Of a stretch of DNA of 64,000 nucleotides, positions 11,001-19,646 are shown piece after piece. The first letter of the stretch is position 1. Every line of letters starts with the position of its first letter. Under the pieces are notes generated by a model. That model did no database searches and was not told the origin of the DNA. It worked only from the letters and a program-made list of their open reading frames with translations. A program made the translations under genes and the position numbers. The DNA is taken from NCBI RefSeq assembly GCF_002094855.1, contig NZ_ARYN01000012.1:119932-183931 (forward strand). The letters run 5' to 3'. The stretch comes from Zunongwangia atlantica 22II14-10F7 (lineage in GTDB: Bacteria; Bacteroidota; Bacteroidia; Flavobacteriales; Flavobacteriaceae).

Positions 11001-11178
11001 CTACTCCGTTAGAAGTACCCTTTAATAATACAGATGCTCCCGGTAAAGGTAAACCTGCATTATCTAACACAACTCCAGAAATTTCCCTTTCCTGAGCCAT
11101 GATTACATGTGATAAAAGCGCAAAGAATAAAAAGCAGCAAACTTTGAGCTTTTGCGATTGTTGTAAAATTTTATACAT
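8017..11178 (-). CDS. SusC/RagA-type TonB-dependent outer-membrane transporter
   Basis: A 1053-residue protein with signal peptide ending near VIMAQ (residue 29). It has a carboxypeptidase-regulatory-like domain (about 30-115), a TonB-box region (EVVVVGYGTKREKDVTGAIS), a plug domain (LYVIDGVPYGG, ASAAVYGMRAANGVVLVTTK) and a 22-strand barrel ending in aromatic-rich GLNLSL. It imports oligosaccharides together with the SusD protein encoded next. It is the first gene of a leftward operon running at least to the window edge. The 765-base upstream gap, shared with the divergent hybrid regulator, must hold its promoter. Length and domain order are normal for the family. Confidence 0.96.
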   Translation of the reverse strand: MYKILQQSQKLKVCCFLFFALLSHVIMAQEREISGVVLDNAGLPLPGASVLLKGTSNGVVTNFDGEFEIVVQDSDDEQVLLISYIGFLEKEVVLTSETNYEITLQANEEALDEVVVVGYGTKREKDVTGAISTIKSEDIARTTSTTTAGALAGKIQGVSVRAQDARPGRGAALEIRNMGNPLYVIDGVPYGGDNGRDWVQSTGNSGNDMFNSINPEDIESITILKDASAAVYGMRAANGVVLVTTKKGKNSDQPKININGYTGWQNLTRFPDLANAAQYTRGLVEAAQNEGRDPNTVFTPEELQRWQEGTLPGYQSYDYYDFIMRDNVPQYHVNASVSGGTDKTNYYLSLANTNQEALLDDFGYERTNLQANIESQIAKRLKVGTQISGRIEETNDVGLPGGDGYFSAILGLFSNLPTSPPYANNNPEYPNHTRDYSRNPALFDRDIVGYKDNFGRNLNVNLYAEYEFDFGLKARGTYSYNFSNNKFDGFQYTYDVFTYDEANDVYNPTGGADGGWRYQTEREDISTFSQIKLDYAKKIDKHSFTIMAAYERSDFEQDYQQMGTNPSNNYLPLLEFDQLNSFSDGWSYQARAGYIGKINYSFDDKYLIELLGRYDASYLYPEDDRWGFFPGISLGWRISDEKFFEPLTGIIDDLKIRASTGETGQEQGVGMFDYIGGYTWNNGSAVLDGNYTTGLRPRGLPIRNLSWVTNTNSNIGIDLTMFNNKLSVTADLFRIRRTGVPAPRYDVLLPSEVGYTLPNENLNENGYNGAEGIITYKGSINDFNYSVSGNFTYSRYKNISSYKPRFGNSWAEYRNSSEGRWGGIWWGYQVVGRFENEEQIRNHPINIDGQNNRTLLPGDFMYKDVNEDGVINWMDERPIGYPNSWSPIISYGGTIAMNWKNVDLTVDLAGGSMQSWFQDYELRNPFHAGGNSPAYLLEDRWHRADPYDPESEWIPGRYPAIRNGNVGPNYLNSDFWLTNVWFLRLRNIELGYTLPKEWMSKVNIDRLRFYVTGSNLASFDNVNGFEIDPEISASGSVVYPQQRTIVVGLNLSL

Positions 11179-11943
11179 ATAGCTAAAAATTTAATTAAAA
11201 ACGGTTTGTTATATTTTTAATAACATTACAGAAACGAAGAAATCGATTTCGGTAATTATCCTTTACAATATTCTTTATTTTTAGCCTTTTTTAAAGGATA
11301 AAATCTGTCCAGATAAGGGGTGTTTTTAAGCACATTTTGTTAATTTATGAAGCTTAAGGGGTTATAATCTAAAATTCATAAACCGAATAGAAGAAAAAAT
11401 TGCAATTCAGCAAAAACCTAAAATATTAAGAAAAGAGAAATCCTACTTTGGTTAATTTTTACTAAAAAATGAAGGGAGAAACTAAGGGGCTTCCGCCCCT
11501 TCCCTTTGAATTCATCTAGAAAAGAACTTTCTATTGGTTAGAAAAATCTTTCAGATTTCATGCTTTTTGAACCATATTTATGTAAAAGAATCTCAAAATC
11601 ACAACTAAAAATCATCAAAAAACGCTTATGCCTATTGCATGTTAAATTTCAATCATATTTTTGTACTCATAGGGACATTTATTGATTTTTATTACGGCAC
11701 TTTCTGTTCAGATTATACGATTTTGAGGAAGATTTTTTAAAAACAGGATTAAGACTAAACTAAATCGAGGTTTTATACCCATTGGCGGTGCCAATAAAAA
11801 TATAAAACCTCAAAGCCGGAATTTTCCTGAGATTCTCATTAAAATTATAAGTGTTTTTTATACATTTAAAGCAAAATTTTACTTTAAAACGTATATCTTT
11901 TAACCTCCAAAAAGAAAACGATTTCGAAGACACCTGAAAAGCC
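11179..11943. promoter_or_regulatory. Divergent control region between susC and the hybrid regulator, with palindromes
   Basis: No credible gene is seen in these 765 bases. Three symmetrical elements stand out. A perfect 12-base palindrome GAAATCGATTTC lies at 11239-11250, about 60 bases before the susC start. An 8-base inverted repeat (ATCCTTTA at 11258-11265, TAAAGGAT at 11292-11299) lies just upstream of it. A strong GC-rich hairpin (AAGGGGC, loop TTCC, GCCCCTT) is at 11484-11501. The palindrome is a reasonable site for the AraC-type output domain of the neighbouring regulator. The GC-rich hairpin has no clear U-tract next to it in either direction and stays unexplained. Confidence 0.4.
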
Positions 11944-14900
11944 ATGATTATGAAGATGATACTTACTATTTTTTGCTTCCTTTCTATTTTGGGTGGTCAT
12001 CTTTTTGCTCAGGATTCTTTAGAAGAGCAAGCTCAACAAGAATTAAATTTTCATCTCTTAAATGTCGAAAATGGACTTTCCAGCAACTCGATTAACGATA
12101 TTGCTCAGGATTCTTTAGGTTTTATATGGATTGCTACTGAAGATGGTTTAAATAGATATGATGGATCTGAATTTTTAAAATTCAGAGAAAATGCCAACTT
12201 AAAGGAAAATAGAATTGCCAACAATTCTGTACAACGACTTGTCTTTAATAATCCAGAAGAACTATTAATTGGTACAGATGAAGGTCTTAATGTTTATAAT
12301 ATCAGAACTGGCCAAATGAAATTGATAAGCCAAAAAGATGGCTTACTTAATAATAGTATCAGTTCGATTTCTTTGACTTCTTCAGGATCTTTTATTGTTG
12401 GTACGTATCGCGGCGGAATTCAATTGATTGATAAAAACCTACAATTTCAGAAAAAATATATTGATTATAGCTCGATGACTTCCACAGAAATTTCGGCGAC
12501 GCTTATACAGCAAGATTCGATTCTTTGGGTGGGAACTTTTAATAAAGGATTAAATAAAATAGATTTTAAATCTGGAAAAGTTGTAAAAAAATACCAGGCA
12601 TCAAACAGTTTTTTAAATTCCTCTATTATCAATTGTCTTTACGAAGATAAACAGGCTAATCTTTGGATAGGAACGCGATCTGGAGTTTCAGTAATTACCA
12701 ACAATGGAAAGAAAATAAGTTTTAAAGAGCATTTAAGTGATATCGATATTTTATCCTTTCAGGAAGATTATAAGGGTAATATATGGATAGGAACCAGAAA
12801 TGGTGGTTTAAATATTATAAATAAAACTTCATTTTTAAATCATCCTGAAAAGACCATCGTTCAAAAATTTTTACCGGCAAATGACGGAACCAGCGTATTT
12901 AACCGCTCTATCCACAAAATGACAGTCGATACCAATGGAAAAGTTTGGATAGGCACTTCTACCGGTCTTAATTATGTAAATCCCGAAGGAGAAATTGTAC
13001 ACACATTACAGCAAAAAGAACAGGACGAAAACTCATTAATTCACAATCGTATTGGGACTTTGGCAAATGCCTCTAACGCCAATGTATGGATAGGAACAGA
13101 TGGCGGTGGTTTAGATCTTTACGATCCCATTTCAAAAAAATTCACTCATTTTACCCATAACAATCTTGATTCCAATAGCTTAAGCAATAATTATATTCTA
13201 TCGATTCTTGAAGATACTAATAACCGGGTTTGGGTAGGCACTTATCTGGGTGGCTTAAATAAACTGGATAAAAACACAGGTAATTTTAAGCACTACTTAA
13301 CAGGAAAACCAGGCGACGGCAGTGATGTGAGAGCTATCTTTCAGGCAAATAATGGGAACATCTGGGTTGGCACAAACCAAGGTGGTTTATACCTGTTTGA
13401 TGAAAAACAAGATCAATTTAAATACATTGAAAATCTTGGTAAAATAGACATTAGAGATATTGAAGAGGATAAGCTTGGCAATCTTTGGTTAGGTACATTT
13501 GGTACAGGCATCATTAAATACAATCCTAAAACAAATATATCAGAGTCCTTTAATTCTTCAAATATTGAAGGAATGACCAGCAATATTGTCTTTGCTATTC
13601 ATCCAATTTCAGCAAATAAAATAATGGCCGGCACCAGATACGGCGGCCTAATTTTACTGAATCCTGAAGCTAAAAAAATCAATACCTATACTGAAGAAAA
13701 TGGGCTTAGCAATAACACCATTACCGATATTGTACAAGAAAACGACGAATTTATCTGGCTCTCTACATACAACGGTATTAACAGATACAGTCTCGAAAAT
13801 GAAGAAATACTGGATATTTCGAGCTTAAATAATATTCAGAAAGGTGGATTTGGTGTTGGATGCCTGTTAATTTCTGAAGCAGGAAGTATTTATGCGGGTG
13901 GTACTAATGGAATAAATTATTTTGATCCTCAAGAATTCTCTAAACAACAAAAAACCTATCCCCTTATTCTTAAAGATCTTATTGTATTAAACAAAAAAGT
14001 AATGATAAGGGATAATAAAGATGCTATTTTAAATTCTGCCTTGCCTTATCAATCTTCAGTTGTTCTGGATCACGATGAAAATACATTTTCAATAGACTTT
14101 GCAGCCTTAAAATTTCCTGAGGCCAATAATATCGAATATCTCTATCAATTAAAAGGTCACAATGAATTTTGGGTAAAAACCCAGGGTGTAGGAACGGCAA
14201 ATTTCACCAATGTCCCACCAGGAGAATACGAACTAGAAATTAAAACAGATTCTCCTTATAGTGCAAATACGTCTAAAGTTTTAGCCATTAGCATTCTTCC
14301 TCCATTTTGGGCAACTTTCCCAGCGTATGTACTTTATATTCTAGCTTTTGGGCTAATATTGTTTATAATTGGCAAGTATTATTCAGAGCGATTAAAACTG
14401 AATAACTCTTTAGTTTTTGAGAAAAAACAACGAAAGTTAGAGCATGATCTTAACGAAGAACGATTACGCTTTTTTACCGCTTTCTCACACGAGTTAAAAA
14501 CACCTCTTACCCTAATTATGGCGCCTGTAGAAAGTTTATTAGGCAAAGTAAGTAAACAGGAAACGATAGAGAATCTAAATTTTATTAAACGAAATGCCCA
14601 AAATCTGTACGGCCGTATAGATCGCCTATTGGAATTTAGAAAAGCCGAAGAAGGTCTTAGCCAATTAGTAGTAGGGCAACACGATCTTGAAAAGCACATC
14701 GAGCAATGGACAAAGAATTACAAGCCACTGGCTAAAGACAAGAAAATTAAACTCTCCCTGGCTATTTTAACCCAATTAGAAAATTTTAATTGTGATTTAA
14801 GCAAACTCGAAATTATTTATAACAACCTGTTATCCAATGCGATTAAATATTCTAAATGGCAGGGAAAAGTAACTATCGAAGTTTTTACTGAAAATAAGAT

Positions 14901-16026
14901 GCTTCAAATAAAAGTTAGCAACCAGGGCATTGGCATTAAAGAAGAAGATATTAATCAAATATTCGACTGGTATTATCGTGCAGATAATAGCCTTAGAAAA
15001 AAAGGATCTGGTATTGGGTTAGCACTCTCAAAACGTTTTGCTGAACTTCATCAGGGAACTATCAATGTAAAAAGTGAAAGCAATGGTATTACCCAGTTTA
15101 CCCTTAGCATTCCGGTTAATCTAAGTGCCAATAACCTGGAAACTTTAACCGAAGAAAAAGATCTTGAAAACGCCCTGGCTAAAGAAAGTTTTACACAAAC
15201 AACGATTATAGATAAAAAAGAAAAACAATTAGCAGGTAAAAAAGGTAAAGAAATAGTGCTAATTGTAGACGATAATCCAGAAATCCTAATGTTTTTGGAT
15301 AACATCCTAAAGGACGATTTTGATCTTATACATTCTCGTGATGGTGAAGACGGCGTAAAAAAAGCATTAAAATATGTCCCAGATTTAATAATTTCAGACG
15401 TAATGATGCCAAAATTAGATGGTATTCAGTTATGCAATGAATTAAAGACACATCATATCACCAGCCATATCCCAATCATATTATTAACAGCCAAAAGTAA
15501 TACCGAAAGTATTTCTTCAGGATTTTCTAAAGGAGCAGATGATTATGTGACCAAACCATTTCATCCTACATTATTAAAAACCAGGATTAAAGCGATACTC
15601 GAAAATCGTAAAAAATTACGTGAATTTTTACTGAATGAAAACCCCAACAATCAGGAACATACTTTCTCTGAAAAAGCTTCTGGAATTATCGATTCTGAAA
15701 AGAAATTTTTACTGAAAACCGAAGAACTTATCTTAAAAGGCTGCCCTGAAGTTAAAGTAAATACAGATTATCTGGTAAAAGAGCTTGGTATGAGCAGAAC
15801 ATCTTTATATCGAAAAATAAAAGCCATTACCGGCCAAAGTATTAACGAATTTATTAGAGATACTAAGCTTAAAAAGGCAGCTAAACTAATTTACCAGGAA
15901 GAATACTCGGTTACTGAAGCTTCTTTTGAAGTTGGTTTTAGCAGCATCAAATATTTTAGAAAAGTATTCAAAGAAAAATACGGTTACAACCCATCTGAAT
16001 TTAAATCTGGCGCAGCACAACTTTAA
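11944..16026 (+). CDS. Hybrid two-component system regulator (HTCS) of the adjacent PUL
   Basis: A 1360-residue one-protein sensor and regulator. After a signal peptide (ending near HLFAQ) come two seven-bladed periplasmic propellers (about 35-660) built from repeats such as WIATEDGLNRYD and IWIGTRNGGLNI, then a Y_Y_Y domain (about 700-775) and one membrane segment (about 785-808). The cytoplasmic part has HisKA with phospho-acceptor H849 in FSHELKTPL, an HATPase domain with N-box NNLLSNAIKYS near 960, a receiver domain with D1152 in LIISDVMMPKLDG, and an AraC-type double HTH (about 1255-1355). Such HTCSs bind an oligosaccharide in the periplasm and switch on the linked PUL. It is divergent from susC, which fits. 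The first of three close ATGs was kept. Confidence 0.95.
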   Translation: MIMKMILTIFCFLSILGGHLFAQDSLEEQAQQELNFHLLNVENGLSSNSINDIAQDSLGFIWIATEDGLNRYDGSEFLKFRENANLKENRIANNSVQRLVFNNPEELLIGTDEGLNVYNIRTGQMKLISQKDGLLNNSISSISLTSSGSFIVGTYRGGIQLIDKNLQFQKKYIDYSSMTSTEISATLIQQDSILWVGTFNKGLNKIDFKSGKVVKKYQASNSFLNSSIINCLYEDKQANLWIGTRSGVSVITNNGKKISFKEHLSDIDILSFQEDYKGNIWIGTRNGGLNIINKTSFLNHPEKTIVQKFLPANDGTSVFNRSIHKMTVDTNGKVWIGTSTGLNYVNPEGEIVHTLQQKEQDENSLIHNRIGTLANASNANVWIGTDGGGLDLYDPISKKFTHFTHNNLDSNSLSNNYILSILEDTNNRVWVGTYLGGLNKLDKNTGNFKHYLTGKPGDGSDVRAIFQANNGNIWVGTNQGGLYLFDEKQDQFKYIENLGKIDIRDIEEDKLGNLWLGTFGTGIIKYNPKTNISESFNSSNIEGMTSNIVFAIHPISANKIMAGTRYGGLILLNPEAKKINTYTEENGLSNNTITDIVQENDEFIWLSTYNGINRYSLENEEILDISSLNNIQKGGFGVGCLLISEAGSIYAGGTNGINYFDPQEFSKQQKTYPLILKDLIVLNKKVMIRDNKDAILNSALPYQSSVVLDHDENTFSIDFAALKFPEANNIEYLYQLKGHNEFWVKTQGVGTANFTNVPPGEYELEIKTDSPYSANTSKVLAISILPPFWATFPAYVLYILAFGLILFIIGKYYSERLKLNNSLVFEKKQRKLEHDLNEERLRFFTAFSHELKTPLTLIMAPVESLLGKVSKQETIENLNFIKRNAQNLYGRIDRLLEFRKAEEGLSQLVVGQHDLEKHIEQWTKNYKPLAKDKKIKLSLAILTQLENFNCDLSKLEIIYNNLLSNAIKYSKWQGKVTIEVFTENKMLQIKVSNQGIGIKEEDINQIFDWYYRADNSLRKKGSGIGLALSKRFAELHQGTINVKSESNGITQFTLSIPVNLSANNLETLTEEKDLENALAKESFTQTTIIDKKEKQLAGKKGKEIVLIVDDNPEILMFLDNILKDDFDLIHSRDGEDGVKKALKYVPDLIISDVMMPKLDGIQLCNELKTHHITSHIPIILLTAKSNTESISSGFSKGADDYVTKPFHPTLLKTRIKAILENRKKLREFLLNENPNNQEHTFSEKASGIIDSEKKFLLKTEELILKGCPEVKVNTDYLVKELGMSRTSLYRKIKAITGQSINEFIRDTKLKKAAKLIYQEEYSVTEASFEVGFSSIKYFRKVFKEKYGYNPSEFKSGAAQL

Positions 16027-16074
16027 AATCTTCTTCAAAAAAGCTCTCAAATTCATCGAATATTGGCCTAGTAT

Positions 16075-16108
16075 AAAAGCCTCCCGAATAATTTACGGGA
16101 GGCTTTTT
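16075..16108. terminator. Bidirectional intrinsic terminator
   Basis: The hairpin AAAAGCCTCCCG / CGGGAGGCTTTTT has a GC-rich stem and a nine-base AT-rich loop. A T-run follows on the plus strand and an A-run precedes it, so it works both ways. It lies 49 bases after the hybrid regulator and 37 bases beyond the end of the convergent transporter gene. Confidence 0.85.
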
Positions 16109-16144
16109 CAGTATAAATTATATTCTTAGTCTATAATTCTAAGC

Positions 16145-17764
16145 TTATAAACTTCCTAATATTTGTGCACAGATAATGATGGTAACTAAAGCAAAAGGAT
16201 ATACTGTGGCGTAAGCAACCTGTGGGCCTTCTGTACTCGTCATAGAATCTACAGCAGTTAAGCCAGGTGTACTTGTCATTCCGCCAGTTAAGGCTCCTAA
16301 AAGAGAAAGGAAATTAACCTTAAAGATTAATCTGCCAATAATAACAACAATGATCATAGGCACTAAGGTGATTATTGCACCTATTCCAAAAAGATTAAGT
16401 CCATATTCGTTAATTGTAGGTGCAATTTTACTTCCCGCAGCTAAACCTACAGGGGTAAGAAAAAGCAATAAACCAAATTGCCTTAAAATTTGATTTCCTA
16501 CTACGGGCAAATTCCAAATTATTGGTCCGGTTTTACCAATCCTACTTAAAACCAAAGCAGCAATTAAAACACCTCCCGTAATTCCCAAAGAGAAAGAACT
16601 ACCACCAGGAAGCGGAATTTCTATAGCCCCTAAAAGTAAGCCAACCACACAGCCCAAAGCTACAGGCAAGAAACTTGTGGTTTCTACTTCTTTCATACTG
16701 TCTCCCAAAATATGGGAAAGAGCAGCCACATTCCCTTTACTAGAAGAAATTAATAATCGGTCTCCATATCGCAGTTTTAAAGTAGGCCTTGCAGATAAAT
16801 CTATTCCTGCTCGTCGAACTCTGGTTACCGTTGCTTTAAAATTTCGTTTTACGTTGAGTTCTTTAAGTGATTTATTAACCACGTTTCGTCTGGAAACCAC
16901 GTACCATTTTATTTCCATCAAGCCACTGGCTGGTATTTCAACTTCCGTAGAATGGCCTAATAAAACCTCAACTCTTTTTAAAGCTTCTTCAGTTCCAACT
17001 GCTTTTACCACATCGCCTTTATGTAAAACAGCTTCCGCAGTGGGAGCAACAGACATGGTATTAGGGCTCATAATTCTAGAAATATTGGCTTTGGTCATCA
17101 TCCTAATATCAAGATCTTTTATGGTACGCCCTTCGATATTATCATTTGTAATTTCGAAATTCCTATTAGTAACTTCTGGAATCTTGCTTTGAGCTTCCCG
17201 AACGTAATTCTCTTCCTCTTTTGAAATCTTAGCTCCAAAAAGCTTCGGGGATAGCTTTACAAATAAAATAACCCCAATTACACCAAAAGGATACGCAATA
17301 CCATATCCTATAGATGCCAATGGAGAATTAGAAGCCTCGATAGCTGCTGCCAGACCTGGTGTACTGGTAAGTGCTCCTGTTAATAAGCCTACTGAAATTT
17401 TATAATCTACATCAAATCCAATAGATAACAATGCGGTAGTAATCGTACCTATTACCACACTTAATACTGCCAGGATAATTAGTTTTGCACCCTGACTTTT
17501 AAATACTTCAAAGAAAGACGGTCCCGCTTGCATACCAATGGTAAAAATGAAAAGCAAAAGACCTATTTTCTGAATAATTTCCGGGAGTTTAAAATCTACT
17601 CCCTGAATGTTGAGCCAGTAGCCGTAAAAAATAGCTACAAAAATAACTGCGGAAGAATCAAAGGATACCCCTTTAATTTTAATTCCGCCTAAAAAAATAC
17701 CAATACCGATAATAATGAAAAGTGCGATGTAATCTGTACCTAAAAAATCTAACAAAAATTCCAT
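16145..17764 (-). CDS. AspT/YidE/YbjL-type putative transporter with TrkA-C domains
   Basis: A 539-residue integral membrane protein made of two homologous membrane halves (about 1-175 and 375-539). The duplicated signatures are TGALTSTPGLAAAIEA and TGGMTSTPGLTAVDSM. Between them are two cytosolic TrkA-C (RCK_C) domains (about 195-280 and 290-370). This is the architecture of the aspartate:alanine exchanger (AAE) family. Substrate is unknown: family members exchange dicarboxylates or amino acids, and many are uncharacterized. It stands alone, convergent with the hybrid regulator, and seems unrelated to glycan use. Family assignment is strong; function is not. Confidence 0.85.
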   Translation of the reverse strand: MEFLLDFLGTDYIALFIIIGIGIFLGGIKIKGVSFDSSAVIFVAIFYGYWLNIQGVDFKLPEIIQKIGLLLFIFTIGMQAGPSFFEVFKSQGAKLIILAVLSVVIGTITTALLSIGFDVDYKISVGLLTGALTSTPGLAAAIEASNSPLASIGYGIAYPFGVIGVILFVKLSPKLFGAKISKEEENYVREAQSKIPEVTNRNFEITNDNIEGRTIKDLDIRMMTKANISRIMSPNTMSVAPTAEAVLHKGDVVKAVGTEEALKRVEVLLGHSTEVEIPASGLMEIKWYVVSRRNVVNKSLKELNVKRNFKATVTRVRRAGIDLSARPTLKLRYGDRLLISSSKGNVAALSHILGDSMKEVETTSFLPVALGCVVGLLLGAIEIPLPGGSSFSLGITGGVLIAALVLSRIGKTGPIIWNLPVVGNQILRQFGLLLFLTPVGLAAGSKIAPTINEYGLNLFGIGAIITLVPMIIVVIIGRLIFKVNFLSLLGALTGGMTSTPGLTAVDSMTSTEGPQVAYATVYPFALVTIIICAQILGSL

Positions 17765-18038
17765 AATTAGATGATTTAATTGACTTTCTACTCTAGTTGA
17801 AGATTGGGATAAAATCGAGTATAAAGATACATGAGAATTAAAGTGAGGAAACTGATGATTATCATGTTTTTGAGAACTTCTAGAGATAATTTTTTGGAAA
17901 CTTATCGAATAGAAACAAAAGGGTTTTTTACCGAGAAATTAGAAAACACATTTATAAACCAACCCATGACGACAAATCTATAAAAGCTCAAATTTTTTTA
18001 GAAAAGTGACCTCGAAGTATCTTTTGGGGTAAAAAAAT

Positions 18039-18068
18039 AAAAGCCTCTCAAAAAAATGAGAGGCTTTT
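18039..18068 (-). terminator. Intrinsic terminator of the disrupted tRNA gene
   Basis: The 12-base perfect stem AAAAGCCTCTCA / TGAGAGGCTTTT has a six-base loop. On the minus strand it is followed by TATTTTTTTA. It lies four bases beyond the 3' end of the tRNA fragment, as expected for the original tRNA gene's terminator. Confidence 0.85.
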
Positions 18069-18071
18069 CGG

Positions 18072-18113
18072 TGGTCCCACCTGGGCTCGAACCAGGGACC
18101 CCTTGATTATGAG
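18072..18113 (-). tRNA. 3' half of a tRNA gene with anticodon CAT (elongator Met or Ile2), truncated at the anticodon loop
   Basis: On the minus strand the sequence contains an anticodon loop CTCATAA (18107-18113), the 3' anticodon stem TCAAG, a variable loop, a perfect T-stem CCTGG/CCAGG around TTCGAGC, the 3' acceptor strand TGGGACC and discriminator A. The 5' half is missing: where CTTGA should pair with TCAAG the sequence reads AGCAG, and no D-arm follows. The break falls exactly at the 5' edge of the anticodon loop, a common crossover point for tyrosine recombinases. This is therefore an attachment-site remnant. The working tRNA should be rebuilt at the far end of the element. Confidence 0.8.
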
Positions 18114-18253
18114 CTGCTTTCTAAGCAAATTAAGCAGTCGTAAATATCAACATAATTAATTGAAAAACAATGATTTACATATTTTTTGATATCATTTGAT
18201 ATCATCTGAAATCAAAGAAAAAAGGCAATCTGCGTGCAAATTACGTGCAAATT
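18114..18253. repeat. Attachment-region repeats (candidate recombinase binding sites)
   Basis: Next to the tRNA break is an inverted repeat TGCTT-tct-AAGCA (18115-18127), and a wider pair CTGCTT (18114-18119) with AAGCAG (18132-18137). Further in, TTGATATCAT occurs twice in exact tandem (18186-18195, 18196-18205). CGTGCAAATT occurs twice with an 11-base period (18233-18242, 18244-18253). The arrangement resembles core-type plus arm-type sites of tyrosine recombinases. The repeats are seen directly; their role is inferred from position between att and the integrase gene. Confidence 0.5.
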
Positions 18254-18335
18254 TTTTCACTAAATTTATAAGACCTGAACTCGTGCCTTAGCCTATTAAA
18301 TAAGGATTTTTATCATCACCTAAAGTATAAATCTT

Positions 18336-19562
18336 ATGAAAACCAGTCTAATTTTAACACTAGATAAACGTCGAAAAACACAAGATCATCAATATCCAAT
18401 AAAAATACGGCTTAGTCATTTCTCTAAATCTACCTCAATTGCCACCGGACACAAAGTACCTATTAACAGCTGGGATGAGAATCGAAGACGTATTAAATCC
18501 TCCTATAAAGGTACCTCAAAGTTAGGACAATTAAATAATTTATTGGCTAAAATTATCGTTGAATATCAGGACATTCTGAACGAACTGCACGATTCGGGAG
18601 AACTAGATTACCTCTCTATTAAACAGGTAAAAGCTAAACTAACCGGACAAACAACTTATGATTCATTCTATCAATTTGGTGATGCAAAAGTGGAGGAGCT
18701 TCGTGCTTTAGGTAGATATGGAACAGCAAAGAACTATGAACATTTATTAAATGTCCTTAGAACATTCACGCGCGGTGCAGAAGTAAAATTCAACGAAGTT
18801 AACTATCAATTTTTAAAAGATTTTGAGCGCTATCACTTATCTAAAAAAGGCAATAGCATTAACGGAATTGCCTCTTATATGCGTACTCTGAGAGCTATCT
18901 ATAACAAGGGAATCAAAGAAGGCCTTATTAAAAGAGAGGCATACCCATTTTATAATTATCAAATTAAAACGGTTCCTACCGCAAAAAGAGCTATTAAGCT
19001 AGAATCTATACAGAAGATATTAGCTCTAACCGTTCCAGAGACCGATTTCATGTTCCACTACAGAAACTATTTTTTACTTTCATATATGTTATTTGGTTTA
19101 TCTTTTATTGATTTAGCTTTCTTAAAAATCGAAAACATAGTAGATGGTAGAATTCGATTTCAACGCAAAAAGACCAGTAAGGTTTATGATATAAAAATCA
19201 CTAAACCTATTGAGGAGATTTTAAACTATTATACGAAAGGAAAGACTAGCAATGATTTTATTTTGCCAATAATAAAAAGAGAGGAACCTGAACTTCAATA
19301 TAAAGACGCCAAAGATGCCTTGCATCGATATAATGCAGGTTTAAAAAGAATGGCGAAATTATGTGACATCGAAGAAAAGTTAACTTCTTATGTTTCAAGA
19401 CATAGTTTTGCTACTCATGCATTATTAAAAAATGTTCCACTAATGGCAATCTCATCTATGTTGGGTCATTCAAAAATTAATACAACTCAGATATACTTAA
19501 AGTCTTTACCTACAAATATTTTAGATCAGTACCAGGAGGAAATGAACAAGGTCTTTTCATAA
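18336..19562 (+). CDS. Tyrosine recombinase (integrase) of the CTnDOT/Bacteroidota type
   Basis: A 408-residue protein with an N-terminal arm-binding domain (about 1-90), a SAM-like core-binding domain (about 105-205) and a catalytic domain (about 220-400). The catalytic C-terminus reads SYVSRHSFATH, then MLGHSKINTTQIYLKSL with the nucleophilic Tyr. Two residues differ from the phage-lambda standard: the first Arg position reads GLSFIDLAFLK (Ser), and the first His of HxxR is Tyr. Both changes fit what is known for the Bacteroidota integrase group, where IntDOT also lacks the first Arg, so the enzyme is likely active. It reads away from the tRNA remnant and probably catalyses integration and excision there. 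Confidence 0.9.
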   Translation: MKTSLILTLDKRRKTQDHQYPIKIRLSHFSKSTSIATGHKVPINSWDENRRRIKSSYKGTSKLGQLNNLLAKIIVEYQDILNELHDSGELDYLSIKQVKAKLTGQTTYDSFYQFGDAKVEELRALGRYGTAKNYEHLLNVLRTFTRGAEVKFNEVNYQFLKDFERYHLSKKGNSINGIASYMRTLRAIYNKGIKEGLIKREAYPFYNYQIKTVPTAKRAIKLESIQKILALTVPETDFMFHYRNYFLLSYMLFGLSFIDLAFLKIENIVDGRIRFQRKKTSKVYDIKITKPIEEILNYYTKGKTSNDFILPIIKREEPELQYKDAKDALHRYNAGLKRMAKLCDIEEKLTSYVSRHSFATHALLKNVPLMAISSMLGHSKINTTQIYLKSLPTNILDQYQEEMNKVFS

Positions 19563-19646
19563 TTGGGTTGAAAATATACTATCATTAAATGAAATTTTAA
19601 TAGAAGATAATAAATTCAAGTTTTACTAAATTGAATAAAAATTTTC

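Noticed and set aside
11760..11945. 61-codon minus-strand frame in the divergent control region
   Set aside because: No family resemblance, AT-rich low-information content, and it would overlap the regulator's start; treated as chance.
16075..16108. Inverted-repeat end of an insertion sequence
   Set aside because: Palindrome has U-runs on both sides, lies between convergent genes and has no transposase nearby; it is a terminator.
16677..17192. 171-codon plus-strand frame inside the AspT-type gene
   Set aside because: It is the antisense shadow of a well supported membrane transporter gene.
18072..18113. Complete tRNA gene
   Set aside because: The 5' anticodon stem, D-arm and 5' acceptor strand are absent, so only the 3' half is present.
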